64,000 nt of DNA from Streptomyces noursei. GTDB lineage: Bacteria; Actinomycetota; Actinomycetes; Streptomycetales; Streptomycetaceae. This document shows, piece after piece, positions 19,434 through 29,458 of this stretch. The notes beneath the pieces are model-generated. The model did no database searches and was not told the DNA's origin. It worked only from the letters and a program-made list of their open reading frames with translations. Where the stretch lies: contig NZ_CP070326.1 in NCBI RefSeq assembly GCF_016917755.1, positions 7,440,001 to 7,504,000 on the forward strand, given 5' to 3'. The position numbers and the translations under genes are program-made. Every line of letters begins with the position of its first letter. Within the stretch, counting starts at the first letter, position 1.

Positions 19434-20907
19434 TTACTTGACGCCCAGCCACTGCTCGATCGGATGGAGCGAGAAGTAGACGAGGAAGACGCCGGTCAGC
19501 ACCCCACATGAAGGCACCCGATCTCGCGCCATTTGCCCTGGGCCGCCTTGATGGCGGTGTAGGCGATGACGCCGGCACCGACGCCGGTGGTGATCTGGTA
19601 AGTGAACGGCATCCAGAGCCACGGTGAGGAACACCGGGATCGACGTCGCCCGGTCGCTCCAGTCCACATGCCCCCGCCACACTCATCATCATCGACCCGA
19701 TGACGACCAGCGCGGCGGCGGCCACCTGGGCGGGCACGAGCTGGGTGACCGGGGTGACAGAAGAGGCAGGCCGCGAAAGAGCAGACCGGTGATGACGGAC
19801 GACAGGCCGGTCCGGGCGCCCTCGCCGACGCCGCTGGCCGACTCGATGAACACGGTCTGGCCCGAACTGCCGGTCAGGACCGCCGATCGCACCGCCGGCG
19901 CCGTCGACGAACAGCGCCTTGGACAGGCACGGCATCCGGCCCTTGTCGTCGGCGAGCTTGGCCTCGGTGCCGACACCGATGATGGTGGCCATCGCGTCGA
20001 AGACACCGGGCCAGCACCAGGGTGAAGACGATCATGGTCACGCTGAGTGCGCCGATGGAGCCCCAGCCGCCGAACTCCACGTGCCCGAAGAGCCCGAAGT
20101 CCGGCATGGAGACTGCGTTGCCGTCAGGTCGGGGGCGTGCCGCCCCAGTCCTTGGCCGTCAGCCCGCCGAGCTTGGTGGCGCCGATGGCCAGCGCGGAGC
20201 CGACGACGATGGCCGATGAGGATGGCGCAGGGCACCTTGCGGGCCTGGAGCATGAAGATCAGGAGGAGGGTGATGCAGAAGAACAGGACCGGCAGCCGAC
20301 CCAGGTGGCCCGAGAGGTCGCTGCCGAGGGTGACCGGGCCGCCGGCCCCCTTGCCCACGAGCCGGCCTTCACCAGACCGAGCAGGGCGACGAACATGCCG
20401 ATGCCCATGGTGATCGCGTGCTTGAGCGCGAGCGGGATGGCGTTCCTGACCATCTCCCGCAGCCCGGTGACGACCAGGAGGCAGATGACGACGCCGTACA
20501 TCACGCACATGCCCATCGCCTGCGGCCAGGTCATGTGCGGGACCACCTGGGTGGTCAGTGCGGCGGAGACGTTGAGGCCGGCGGCGAGGGCCAGCGGCAC
20601 CTTGCCGACGAAGCCCATCAGCAGGGTGCAGACCGCCGCACCCAGCGCCGTGGCGGTCACCAGGGCGGAGTGATCGAGGCCGTGCTTCTGGACGTCCTGG
20701 ACGGAGCCCCAGGATCACGGGGTTGAGCAGCAGGATGTAACACATCGCCATGAAGGTGGTGATGCCGCCGCGCGTCTCCCGCGCGAGCGTCGACCCTCTG
20801 TCGGATATGTGGAAGTACCGGTCGAGCCAGGAACGGCCGGCGGGCTGGCGCGAGCCGTCGCCCGCGTCTTCCGCCGTGGTCCTCGGCTCAGTGGACTGTT
20901 GGGTCAT
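19434..20907 (-). pseudogene. NCS2 purine permease, heavily frameshifted (copy 2)
   Basis: Counterpart of 12898-14364, broken into many short frames by one- and two-base insertions and losses, for example around 19500, 19620, 19760, 19885, 20010, 20130, 20215, 20300, 20355 and 20708. The density far exceeds that of the rest of copy 2. Confidence 0.85.
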
Positions 20908-21060
20908 GGTTGCCTTACTCCAAGGTTCATAGGGGCCCCTCGCCGAGGCGACGAGATTTGGGATGGATATTCGGCCTGCACGACCCGGGGACGGCCCGAG
21001 ACGAACGTGGTACTGCCTGCGTCGAGTTGGAGCAGGTCAGCCTGGGATGGTGCGGGGAGA

Positions 21061-21120
21061 CTCCGGGCGGTGCGCGAAGGAGGACGGACAGGGGCACCCC
21101 TTGCCGCGCACCGCCCGGAG
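21061..21120 (-). terminator. Long stem-loop after xanthine dehydrogenase operon (copy 2)
   Basis: Inverted equivalent of 12684-12743, with the 16-base stem and the inner stem unchanged. Confidence 0.55.
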
Positions 21121-21160
21121 GATCGGGGGCCTGGGGAGGCGGCCCCCAGGCGGTTCTCCG

Positions 21161-23550
21161 TTACGAACCCGTCAGGTGCTCGGGCCGTACCGGGGTCTTG
21201 TTGAGCTCCAGCCCGGTCGCGTTCCGGATCGCCGCGAGGACGGCCGGGGTGGACGACAGGGTGGGGGCATCGCCGATGCCGCGCAGACCGTACGGGGCGT
21301 GCTGGTCGGCGAGTTCGAGCACATCGACCGGGATGGTCGGGGTGTCGAGGATGGTGGGGATCAGATAGTCCGTGAAGGAGGGGTTGCGCACCTTCGCGGT
21401 CTTGGGGTCGACGATGATCTCCTCCATCACCGCCACGCCCAGGCCCTGGGTGGTGCCGCCCTGGATCTGGCCGATGACGGAGAGCGGGTTGAGCGCCTTG
21501 CCGACGTCCTGGGCGCAGGCCAGCTCGATGACCTTGACCAGGCCCAGCTCGGTGTCCACCTCGACGACCGCGCGGTGCGCGGCGAAGGAGTACTGGACGT
21601 GGCCGTTGCCCTGACCGGTCGTCAGGTCGAACGCCTCGGTGGGCCGGTGGCGCCACTCCTCCTCCAGCTCGACCACCTCGTCCTCCAGCACGTCGACGAT
21701 GTCCGCGAGGACCTCGCCGCCGTCGGTGACGACCTTGCCGCCCTCAGCAGGAGTTCGGCGGTCGCCCACGCCGGGTGGTACGTGCCCATCTTGCGGCGGC
21801 CGATCTCCAGGACCTTCTCGCGCACCAGCTCGCAGGCGTTCTTGACGGCGCCGCCGGTGACGTACGTCTGACGCGACGCGGACGTCGAACCGGCCGAGCC
21901 CACCTGGGTGTCGGCGGGGTGGATCGTCACCTGGTGGACGCCGAGCTCGGTGCGGGCGATCTGCGCGTGGACGGTGACACCGCCCTGGCCGACCTCCGCC
22001 ATGGCCGTGTGCACGGTGGCGACGGGCTCGCCGGCGATGACCTCCATGCGCACCTTGGCGGTGGAGTAGTCGTCGAAGCCCTCGGAGAAGCCGACGTTCT
22101 TGATGCCGACCGCGTAGCCGACACCGCGGACGACGCCCTCGCCGTGCGTGGTGTTGGACAGACCGCCGGGCAGCTGACGGACGTCGGCGCCCTCGCTGGA
22201 CTCCCACTGGCGCTCGGGCGGCAGCGGCATCGCCTTGATGCGGCGCAGCAGTTCGGCGACCGGGGCCGGGGAGTCGACCGGCTGGCCGGTCGGCATGATC
22301 GTGCCCTGCTCCATGGCGTTGAGCCGGCGGAACTCCACGCGGTCCATGCCCAGTTTGTCGGCCAGCTTGTCCATCTGCGCCTCGTACGCGAAGCACGCCT
22401 GGACCGCGCCGAAGCCGCGCATGGCGCCGCAGGGCGGGTTGTTGCTGTAGAGCGCGATGGCCTCGATGTCGACGTCGTCGATGACGTACGGGCCGACGGA
22501 GAGGGAGGAGGCGTTGCCGACGACCGCCGGGGAGGCCGACGCATAGGCGCCGCCGTCCAGGACGATCTTGCACTTCATGTGCGTGAGCTTGCCGTCCTTG
22601 GTGGCGCCGTGCTCGTAGTAGAGCTTCGCCGGGTGGCGGTGGACGTGGCCGAAGAACGACTCGAACCGGTTGTAGACGATCTTGACCGGCTTGCCGGTGC
22701 GCAGCGCCAGGAGGCAGGCGTGGATCTGCATCGACAGGTCCTCGCGGCCGCCGAACGCGCCGCCGACGCCGGAGAGCGTCATCCGCACCTTGTCCTCGGG
22801 CAGGCCGAGGACCGGGGCGATCTGCTTGAGGTCGGAGTGCAGCCACTGGGTGGCGACGTAGAGGTCGACGCCGCCGTCCTCGGACGGCACGGCGAGGCCG
22901 GACTCCGGGCCGAGGAACGCCTGGTCCTGCATGCCGAAGGTGTACTCGCCCTCGACGATGACGTCGGCCCGCTCGCGGGCCTTGGCCACGTCGCCGCGGA
23001 TGATCGGCTGGCGGTGCACGATGTTCGGGTGCGGGACGTGACCGCTGTGGTGGTCGTCGCGGTTCTCGTGGACGAGGACGGCGTCGGGAGCGGTCGCGGA
23101 CGCCTCGTCCGTGATGACCGGCAGCTCCTTGTACTCGACCTTGATCTTCGCGGCGGCGCGGCGCGCGGTCTCCGGGTGGTCGGCGGCGACCAGGGCGACG
23201 GGCTCGCCGTGGTGGCGGACCTTGCCGTGGGCCAGGACCGGGGTGTCCTGGATCTCCAGGCCGTAGTTCTTGACCTCGGTCGGCAGGTCCTCGTAGGTGA
23301 GGACCGCGTAGACGCCGGAGGTCGCGAGCGCCTCGCTGGTGTCGATCGAGACGATCTCGGCGTGCGCGACGGTGGAGCGCAGGATCTGGCCCCACAGCAT
23401 GTCCTCGTGCCACATGTCGGACGAGTACGCGAACTCGCCGGTGACCTTCAGGATGCCGTCGGGACGGAGCGTGGACTCGCCGATGCCGCCCTTGGTCTGC
23501 GACCCCTGCGTGACCTTGGACGGAATACCGGTGGTGCGTGTGTCTGCCAT
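21161..23550 (-). pseudogene. Xanthine dehydrogenase Mo subunit, one-base frameshift (copy 2)
   Basis: Identical in layout to the intact 10253-12643 gene but lacking one base near 21744 (ccctcagcag versus ccctccagcag), which shifts the frame at about residue 602. All motifs up to GSAGSTSASRQ are in the first frame; RGIGEAP is in the second and reads RGIGDAP because of a substitution near 21270. Confidence 0.88.
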
Positions 23551-23554
23551 GGCG

Positions 23555-24157
23555 TCAGACCCCCTCGGGCTCGGACTGGCGGGCCGCGGCCAGGCGCACC
23601 GCGTCCATGATCTTCTCGTAGCCGGTGCAGCGGCACAGGTTGCCCGACAGCGCCTCGCGGATGTCCGCGTCGCTCGGGTTCGGGTTGCGCTCCAGGAGCT
23701 CGTCGGAGGCGACCAGCAGACCCGGCGTGCAGAAGCCGCACTGCACGGCGCCGGCGTCGATGAACGCCTGCTGGATGGGCGCGAGCGTCGCATGCGGGGA
23801 GATGCCGCCCTCGCCGGTCTGCGAGTCGGTGCCCTTGGCGGACCAGCCCTGGGCCTCCTGCAGGGAGGTGCCGCAGGCGCCGCCCTCGTGGCCGCCGCAG
23901 GAGCGGTTCTTGGCGAAGTCGGCGAGCCCCTCGACGGTGACGACCTCGCGGCCCTCTACCTGTCCTGCGGCCACCAGGCACGAACACACCGGCACGCCGT
24001 CGAGGCGGACGGTGCACGAACCGCACTCGCCCTGCTCACAGGCGTTCTTGGAACCGGGAAGGCCCATCCGCTCGCGCAGCACGTACAGCAGGGACTCGCC
24101 CTCCCACACGTCGTCGGCTTCCTGCTTACGGCCGTTGACCGTGAAATTGACGCGCAT
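23555..24157 (-). CDS. Xanthine dehydrogenase [2Fe-2S] subunit, intact (copy 2)
   Basis: A 200-residue small subunit (CoxS/XdhS type) that passes electrons from the Mo site to FAD. The plant-ferredoxin-type cluster is bound by C40, C45, C48 (CEQGECGSC) and C60; the second cluster by C140, C143 (QCGFC) and C175, C177 (LCRC). Between the two domains, residues about 81-123 form a glycine- and cysteine-containing insertion (SCGGHEGGACGTS), making the protein longer than the usual ~160 residues. The start overlaps the FAD subunit stop by one base (TAATG), and the Mo subunit begins four bases after its own stop, consistent with strict co-translation. Confidence 0.93.
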   Translation of the reverse strand: MRVNFTVNGRKQEADDVWEGESLLYVLRERMGLPGSKNACEQGECGSCTVRLDGVPVCSCLVAAGQVEGREVVTVEGLADFAKNRSCGGHEGGACGTSLQEAQGWSAKGTDSQTGEGGISPHATLAPIQQAFIDAGAVQCGFCTPGLLVASDELLERNPNPSDADIREALSGNLCRCTGYEKIMDAVRLAAARQSEPEGV

Positions 24158-25050
24158 TACGCGACTCCCTCCGTGCGGGCGGACTGGCCGCGGTAGGACT
24201 CCCAGGCCCAGCCGAGCGTGCGGCGGGCCATGATGCCGACCGCGTGACGGCGGTACGAGGCGGTGCCGCGCACGTCGTCGATGGGGTTGCAGGCGGCGGA
24301 GCACAGGTCCGCGAACTGCTTGGCGACCGACGGGGTGATGATCTTGCCGTTCTCCCAGAACCCGCCCTCTTCGAGCGCGGCGGCGAGGAAGGCCTCGGCC
24401 TCCTTCGCCCGCACGGGGGTGGGTGCGGCCGAACCGATGCCGGTGCGGACCGTACGGGTCTCGGGGTGCAGCGCGATGCCGAAGGCGCACACCGCGATGA
24501 CCATGGCGTTGCGGGTGCCGACCTTGGAGAACTGCTGCGGGCCGTCGGCCTTGGGCAGGTGCACCGCGCGGATCAGCTCGTCCGCCTGGAGGGCGTTCCG
24601 CTTCACGCCGAGGTAGAACTCGTCGATCGGGATCATCCGCACGCCGCGGGCGGCCGACTCGACCTCGACCTCGCAGCCGGAGGAGAGCAGCGCCGGGTGC
24701 GCGTCACCGGCCGGGGAGGCGGTGCCGAGGTTGCCGCCGACGCCGCCGCGGTTGCGGATCTGCGGGGAGGCCACGGTGTGCGAGGCCAGGGCCAGGCCCG
24801 GCAGCTCGCCCCGCAGGTGCTCCATGATCTTGGTGTACGGGACGGAGGCGCCCAGGCGTACGGTCTTCTCCCCGACCTCCCACTCCCCCAGGTCACCGAT
24901 CCGGTTCAGGTCGAGCAGGTACTCCGGGCGGCGGTGGTCGAAGTTGATCTCGACCATCACGTCCGTACCGCCCGCGATGGGTACAGCGGTAGGGTGCTCT
25001 GCCTTGGCGGCGAGCGCCTCCTCCCAGCTGGCGGGGCGAAGGAAGTCCAT
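24157..25050 (-). CDS. Xanthine dehydrogenase FAD-binding subunit, intact (copy 2)
   Basis: A 297-residue CoxM/XdhB-type flavoprotein, the electron exit of the enzyme, transferring to NAD+ or another acceptor. The PCMH-type FAD domain spans about residues 1-175, with IAGGTDVMVEIN (about 26-37) and RNRGGVGGNLGTASPAGD (about 98-115). The C-terminal CO-dehydrogenase flavoprotein domain follows from about 185. The ATG has agaagagg upstream. It is the first gene of the operon and is divergent from pucR across 262 bases, implying PucR control. Confidence 0.92.
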   Translation of the reverse strand: MDFLRPASWEEALAAKAEHPTAVPIAGGTDVMVEINFDHRRPEYLLDLNRIGDLGEWEVGEKTVRLGASVPYTKIMEHLRGELPGLALASHTVASPQIRNRGGVGGNLGTASPAGDAHPALLSSGCEVEVESAARGVRMIPIDEFYLGVKRNALQADELIRAVHLPKADGPQQFSKVGTRNAMVIAVCAFGIALHPETRTVRTGIGSAAPTPVRAKEAEAFLAAALEEGGFWENGKIITPSVAKQFADLCSAACNPIDDVRGTASYRRHAVGIMARRTLGWAWESYRGQSARTEGVA

Positions 25051-25204
25051 GGTTGGCCTCTTCTACGAAATCGGGGCGTTCGCTGCACCTGGTCGGGACC
25101 TTCGGACCCTGTCGCCATGGTGCTGTTCATGTCTTGTTAACGCGGTTGGGCTTAGTGAACGCGCCCGGCACCCACCCGGTGCAGTCACTGAAACCATGAA
25201 GCGG

Positions 25205-25235
25205 TTGGCTGGCCACGCCGCCCGTCTTGTAGATT
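25205..25235 (+). promoter_or_regulatory. Possible pucR promoter (copy 2)
   Basis: TTGGCT and TAGATT lie 19 bases apart, ending 77 bases upstream of the pucR ATG, in the divergent pucR-xdh intergenic region (25051-25312). The hexamers resemble the vegetative actinobacterial consensus, but the spacing is one base long. No convincing promoter was found for the xdh side. Confidence 0.25.
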
Positions 25236-25312
25236 CGAACGAAAGACGAGGGATCAAAACCTCGCGGCATTCCACCGGCAACACGAGACAGCACAGAACG
25301 GCGGGCGAGGTC

Positions 25313-27034
25313 ATGCGGCTCCGCGCACTCCTGGACACACATTCTCTGGGCCTGAAGCTCCTCGGGGGCGAGGATGAGCTGGACCGTACCGTCCGTGGCG
25401 TGATGACCACCGACCTGCGGGATCCCAGTCGTTACCTCTCCGGCGGCGAGTTGGTCCTCACCGGCCTGGCCTGGCGCCGGGAACCGGAGGACTCCGAGCG
25501 GTTCGTCCGCATCCTGGCCGGCGCGGGCGTCGCCGGGCTGGCCGCCGGCGAGGCGGAGCTGGGCGCCATCCCCGACGACCTCGTCCAGGCGTGTGCCCGG
25601 CACCGCCTGCCGCTGTTCGCGGTCGACGAGAAGGTCTCCTTCGCCTCGATCACCGAGCACGTCGTCCGGCAGGTCTCCAGCGAACGGGCCGGCGACCTGG
25701 CCGCCGTGGTGGACCGGCACCGGCGGCTGATGACCTCCGGGCCGGCCGGCGGCGGCCCCGAGGTGGTCCTGGACCTGCTCGGCTCCGACCTGGACCTGCG
25801 GGCCTGGGTGCTCTCCCCCACCGGCCGGCAGATCGCCGGCTCCTCGCTGGCCGGCGCCGGGCCGGAGCTGCCCGCGGAGCTGGGCGCCCGTCTGGCCGGC
25901 GAGCACCTGGCCGCCGCCCGGAGCGGCCGCCGCGGCCCGCACCGGATCACGATCGAAAGGGGCGGCGCGCAGCGCCTCGGTGAGGGGGGGCGGCCGGGCG
26001 ACGGGTGGGACGGGGCCACCTACTCGCTCTTCCCGATCCGCTACGAGGGCCGCGACCTGCGGCAGACGCTGCTCAGCGACTGGCTGCTGGCGGTCGAGGC
26101 GGACGCCGGCGACTGGTCCGAGGAGCGCCTGGACCTGCTGCACGGCGTCACCCAGCTGATCGCCGTCGAACGGGACCGCCGGGACGCCGCCCGCACGGTC
26201 CGCCGCCGGCTCGCGCAGGAGGTCCTGGAGCTGGTCCAGACCGGTGCCCCGCCGGCCGAGATCGCGGCCCGGTTGCGGGTGGCCGCCCCGGTCCTGCTGC
26301 CCGGCCTGGGGGCCGCCCCGCACTGGCAGATCGTGGTGGCCCGGGTCGAGTGGGAGGGCGGCGACGTCCCCGGCGGCCCGGTGGCGCAGAGCCTGTTGGA
26401 GGAGGTGCTGGTCGATCCCGGCACGTTCGGCCCCGAGCCCTCGGACCGGATCGCGGTGGCGCACACCGGCGACGAGGCGGTGGCGCTGGTGCCGCTGCCC
26501 GCCGTCCCGGAGGACTCCGCCGACGCCGCCACCACGGACGGCCTGCACGCCGACCACCTGCTGCGCGCCATCCACGAGCCGCTCGGCCGCGGCCTGGACG
26601 GCGACGGCCGGCTCACCATCGGCGTCAGCGCCTCCGTCCACTCGGCCGAGGGACTGCGCGGCGCCCTGGAGGAGGCCCGGCACGCCCGTCGGGTCGCCGC
26701 CGCCCGCCCCGGCCGGGTCTGCGCCGCCGGCCACGAGGAACTGGCCTCGCACGTCCTGCTGCTGCCGTTCGTCCCCGACGACGTGCGCCGGGCCTTCACC
26801 GCCCGGCTCCTGGACCCGCTGCGGGACTACGACCGTCGCCACCGGGCCGAGCTGATCCCCACCCTAGAGGCGTTCCTCGACTGCGACGGCTCCTGGACAC
26901 GCTGCGCCACCCGCCTCCACCTGCACGTCAACACCCTGCGCTACCGGGTGGGCCGGATCGAGCAGCTGACGGGCCGTGACCTCTCGCGCCTGGAGGACAA
27001 GCTGGACTTCTTCCTGGCCCTGCGGATGAGCTGA
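25313..27034 (+). CDS. pucR: PucR-family transcriptional regulator, intact (copy 2)
   Basis: A 573-residue regulator with the three-part PucR layout. An N-terminal purine-catabolism sensing domain covers about residues 1-120 (MRLRALLDTHSLGLKLLGGE, RGVMTTDLRDPSRYLSGGELVLTG). A central GGDEF-like fold covers about 330-450. A C-terminal helix-turn-helix covers about 500-565 (CATRLHLHVNTLRYRVGRIE). Family members control purine degradation genes in response to pathway intermediates. The start at ATG 25313 agrees with the N-terminal domain boundary; an upstream in-frame extension has no ribosome site. It is divergent from the xanthine dehydrogenase operon, its most probable target. Confidence 0.9.
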   Translation: MRLRALLDTHSLGLKLLGGEDELDRTVRGVMTTDLRDPSRYLSGGELVLTGLAWRREPEDSERFVRILAGAGVAGLAAGEAELGAIPDDLVQACARHRLPLFAVDEKVSFASITEHVVRQVSSERAGDLAAVVDRHRRLMTSGPAGGGPEVVLDLLGSDLDLRAWVLSPTGRQIAGSSLAGAGPELPAELGARLAGEHLAAARSGRRGPHRITIERGGAQRLGEGGRPGDGWDGATYSLFPIRYEGRDLRQTLLSDWLLAVEADAGDWSEERLDLLHGVTQLIAVERDRRDAARTVRRRLAQEVLELVQTGAPPAEIAARLRVAAPVLLPGLGAAPHWQIVVARVEWEGGDVPGGPVAQSLLEEVLVDPGTFGPEPSDRIAVAHTGDEAVALVPLPAVPEDSADAATTDGLHADHLLRAIHEPLGRGLDGDGRLTIGVSASVHSAEGLRGALEEARHARRVAAARPGRVCAAGHEELASHVLLLPFVPDDVRRAFTARLLDPLRDYDRRHRAELIPTLEAFLDCDGSWTRCATRLHLHVNTLRYRVGRIEQLTGRDLSRLEDKLDFFLALRMS

Positions 27035-27057
27035 CGGCATTTCAGGCGGGCGACGCC

Positions 27058-27092
27058 GGGCGGGTCGGTGCGGAGCGCGCACCGACCCGCCC
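27058..27092 (+). terminator. Stem-loop terminator after pucR (copy 2)
   Basis: A 15-base perfect stem with loop gagcg, 24 bases after the pucR stop. Mirror of 6707-6741. Confidence 0.65.
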
Positions 27093-27245
27093 GACGCGCA
27101 CCGCGCGACCGTCACCCCGCCCCGTCCCGGGGTTCCCCCGATCGGGCGGCATCGCGTCGACGCCGTTGCCGCACCGGGCGAACGCTCCGCCCCGCGGCGC
27201 CGCCAAACCGCCGCGTATCGGCCACCACGACCGCCTGGCGCGATT

Positions 27246-27259
27246 GTGAAATCTTTCAC
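27246..27259. promoter_or_regulatory. GTGAAA/TTTCAC palindrome upstream of TPR-like gene (copy 2)
   Basis: Same element as at 6540-6553. The gap 27035-27346 otherwise contains only the pucR terminator. Confidence 0.35.
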
Positions 27260-27346
27260 CCGCCCCCTTGGCCCGACGACGGGATTCGTGCTGAGATGCG
27301 CCACAGCATCCTGTGTTCCCGCTCAATGGCGCTCGGGGAGGGCACT

Positions 27347-28231
27347 GTGGCGGATACCGCCATGTCCGGATCCGCGGATCCCGCGGATTCCATGAGGTCC
27401 GCGGATCAGGCACCGGTCCCGGCACCACGACCGGGAATCCCACCGGCGGCGACCGGCCCGGCGGGGGACGACCCCCTGGACCGCGCCGTGTGGCGACTGC
27501 GCTCCCGAGGCTGCTGGGCCGACGCGGCCGCCCTCCTGGAACCCCGCGCGGCCCGACAGGCACCCGCCGCACTGCGCCGCGCCGCGCTCCTGGTGGAACG
27601 CTGCATGTTCACCGCCACCGGCTGGGCCGAGGCCGAGGACGCGCTGCGCACCGCGGAGGCGCTCGCCGGCGACGACGAGGAGCGCGGCGGAGCGGCCTGC
27701 GAACGCGGCCAACTCGCCTACACCTCAACGGTGTTGGGCGTCCGCGACCGGGCCGACGAGGCACGTTCGGCGCTGGGCCGGGCCGCCGCGCTGCTCGCCC
27801 CGAGTGCGGCCGGCCGCCCGCTGCTGGACTTCCGCCGCGGCCTGATGGCCGAGCACATCGCCGACAGCCCGGACGCCGCCCGCGCCGCCTACCGCCGCGC
27901 ACACGCCGGCGCCACCGCCCAGGGCGATGCGTTACTGCTCTCCTTCACCTGGCGCCACCTGGCCGGACTCGCCCTGCGCGACGGGGAGTTGGCGGAGGCC
28001 CGGCACGGCTTCGCGGAGTCCCTGCGGATCCGCGAGGAGCTGGGCTTCCTGGTCGGCACCGCACCGGCGCTGGCGGCCCTGGCCGATGCCGCACCGGAGG
28101 ACGAGGCGGTCCGCCTGCGCACCGAGGCCGCCCGCCTGTTCCGCCTCATGGGCGGCGTCCCCACCTGGCTCGCGCACCAGCTCCCCCCGGCCCCTCCGGA
28201 GGAGCCGGAGCAGCCGACCGACGCGGCCTAG
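27347..28231 (+). CDS. TPR-like alpha-helical repeat protein, copy 2
   Basis: Identical frame to 5567-6451. The TTA codon is at 27932-27934. Confidence 0.6.
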   Translation: MADTAMSGSADPADSMRSADQAPVPAPRPGIPPAATGPAGDDPLDRAVWRLRSRGCWADAAALLEPRAARQAPAALRRAALLVERCMFTATGWAEAEDALRTAEALAGDDEERGGAACERGQLAYTSTVLGVRDRADEARSALGRAAALLAPSAAGRPLLDFRRGLMAEHIADSPDAARAAYRRAHAGATAQGDALLLSFTWRHLAGLALRDGELAEARHGFAESLRIREELGFLVGTAPALAALADAAPEDEAVRLRTEAARLFRLMGGVPTWLAHQLPPAPPEEPEQPTDAA

Positions 28232-28511
28232 CGTGCGGGGTCCCGTCCGAACCCCGACCCATCGGACAGGCCCGGGGTTCCCGGCGCCCGGGAGCGGCCC
28301 CGGCGGGCGCACCCCGGTCGTCAACCCCCCGACCTCGGCCATGCCGCGCGCCGCGACGATTGGCCGGATCCATACCCCTGCCGGCGGCGGATCGGCCGGG
28401 CCGAGGGGGCTGGCGGCGGGTGCCCGTCCGCCGACCGGTCGGTAGCGCCACGCACCACCTGCCCCGAGAATGGCCACAAGTCGCACTGCGACCGGGCGGC
28501 GCGGCCTGGAT

Positions 28512-28528
28512 GCTGGTCCGGGACCAGC
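28512..28528. promoter_or_regulatory. 17-base palindrome upstream of methyltransferase (copy 2)
   Basis: Mirror of 5270-5286, with 32 bases between it and the GTG at 28561. Nothing else is recognisable in the gap 28232-28560. Confidence 0.4.
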
Positions 28529-28560
28529 TCCGTTTGGCAAAGCCTGTCAGGAGGCGCACC

Positions 28561-29436
28561 GTGGCAGGAGTGACCCACACCAGCACCGGAATCGACTGGG
28601 GCAAGGCGCATTTCGAGTCGATCTACAACTGCCCTGATCCGCGCCGGTACTTCAGCACGCTGCAACCCCTCGCCTACCAGATCCCGCACCACGGCCAGGC
28701 GATCTTCCGCGCGCTGGCCGACGCCCTGCAGCAGCACCGCGGCGACGGCCGACCGCTCCGCGTCGTGGACCTGTGCTGCTCCTACGGGGTCAACGCGGCA
28801 CTGCTCAACCACCGGGTGACCCTCGACGACCTCTACCACCGCTACGCCGACGCCGGGCGCGACGCACCGGAGGGCGACCGCCTGGCCCAGGAGGACCGGG
28901 CCTTCTACGCCGCCCTGCGGCGACCCGGAGCGGCCCGGGTCACCGGCATCGACGCGGCGGAGCGCGCGGTCGGCTACGCCGTGGCGGCCGGCCTGCTCGA
29001 CCAGGGCTTCGCGGCGAACCTGGAGGCCGACGCGCCCGCCCCGGAGCTGTGCCGGGCACTGGAGGGCACCGACCTGATCACCGTCACCGGCGGCGTCGGC
29101 TACATCACCGCGCGCACCTTCGCCCGGCTCTTCGACTGCATCGCCGCGCCGCCCTGGGTCGCCGCGTTCGTGCTGCGCACGGTGTCGTACCGGCCGGTCT
29201 CCGCGCTGCTGGCCCGGGCCGGGCTGGTGACCGAGCGGCTCACCACGCGGTCGTTCCGGCAGCGGCGGTTCGCCGACGAGGCCGAGCGACGGGCCGCCCT
29301 GGACGCGCTGTCGGCCCGCGGACTGACCGTCGGCGGCAAGGAGGCCGACGGCTTCTACCACGCCGAGCTGTACGTCTCCCGGCCCGCCGCCGATGTCGCG
29401 GCGCTGCCGCTGGCGGAGCTGCTGCCGGCCCTCTGA
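28561..29436 (+). CDS. Class I SAM-dependent methyltransferase, copy 2
   Basis: Intact counterpart of 4362-5237. AGGAGG at 28549-28554 precedes the GTG start. Confidence 0.75.
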   Translation: MAGVTHTSTGIDWGKAHFESIYNCPDPRRYFSTLQPLAYQIPHHGQAIFRALADALQQHRGDGRPLRVVDLCCSYGVNAALLNHRVTLDDLYHRYADAGRDAPEGDRLAQEDRAFYAALRRPGAARVTGIDAAERAVGYAVAAGLLDQGFAANLEADAPAPELCRALEGTDLITVTGGVGYITARTFARLFDCIAAPPWVAAFVLRTVSYRPVSALLARAGLVTERLTTRSFRQRRFADEAERRAALDALSARGLTVGGKEADGFYHAELYVSRPAADVAALPLAELLPAL

Positions 29437-29458
29437 GTCCGCGCCGCGCCCCGCCGTC

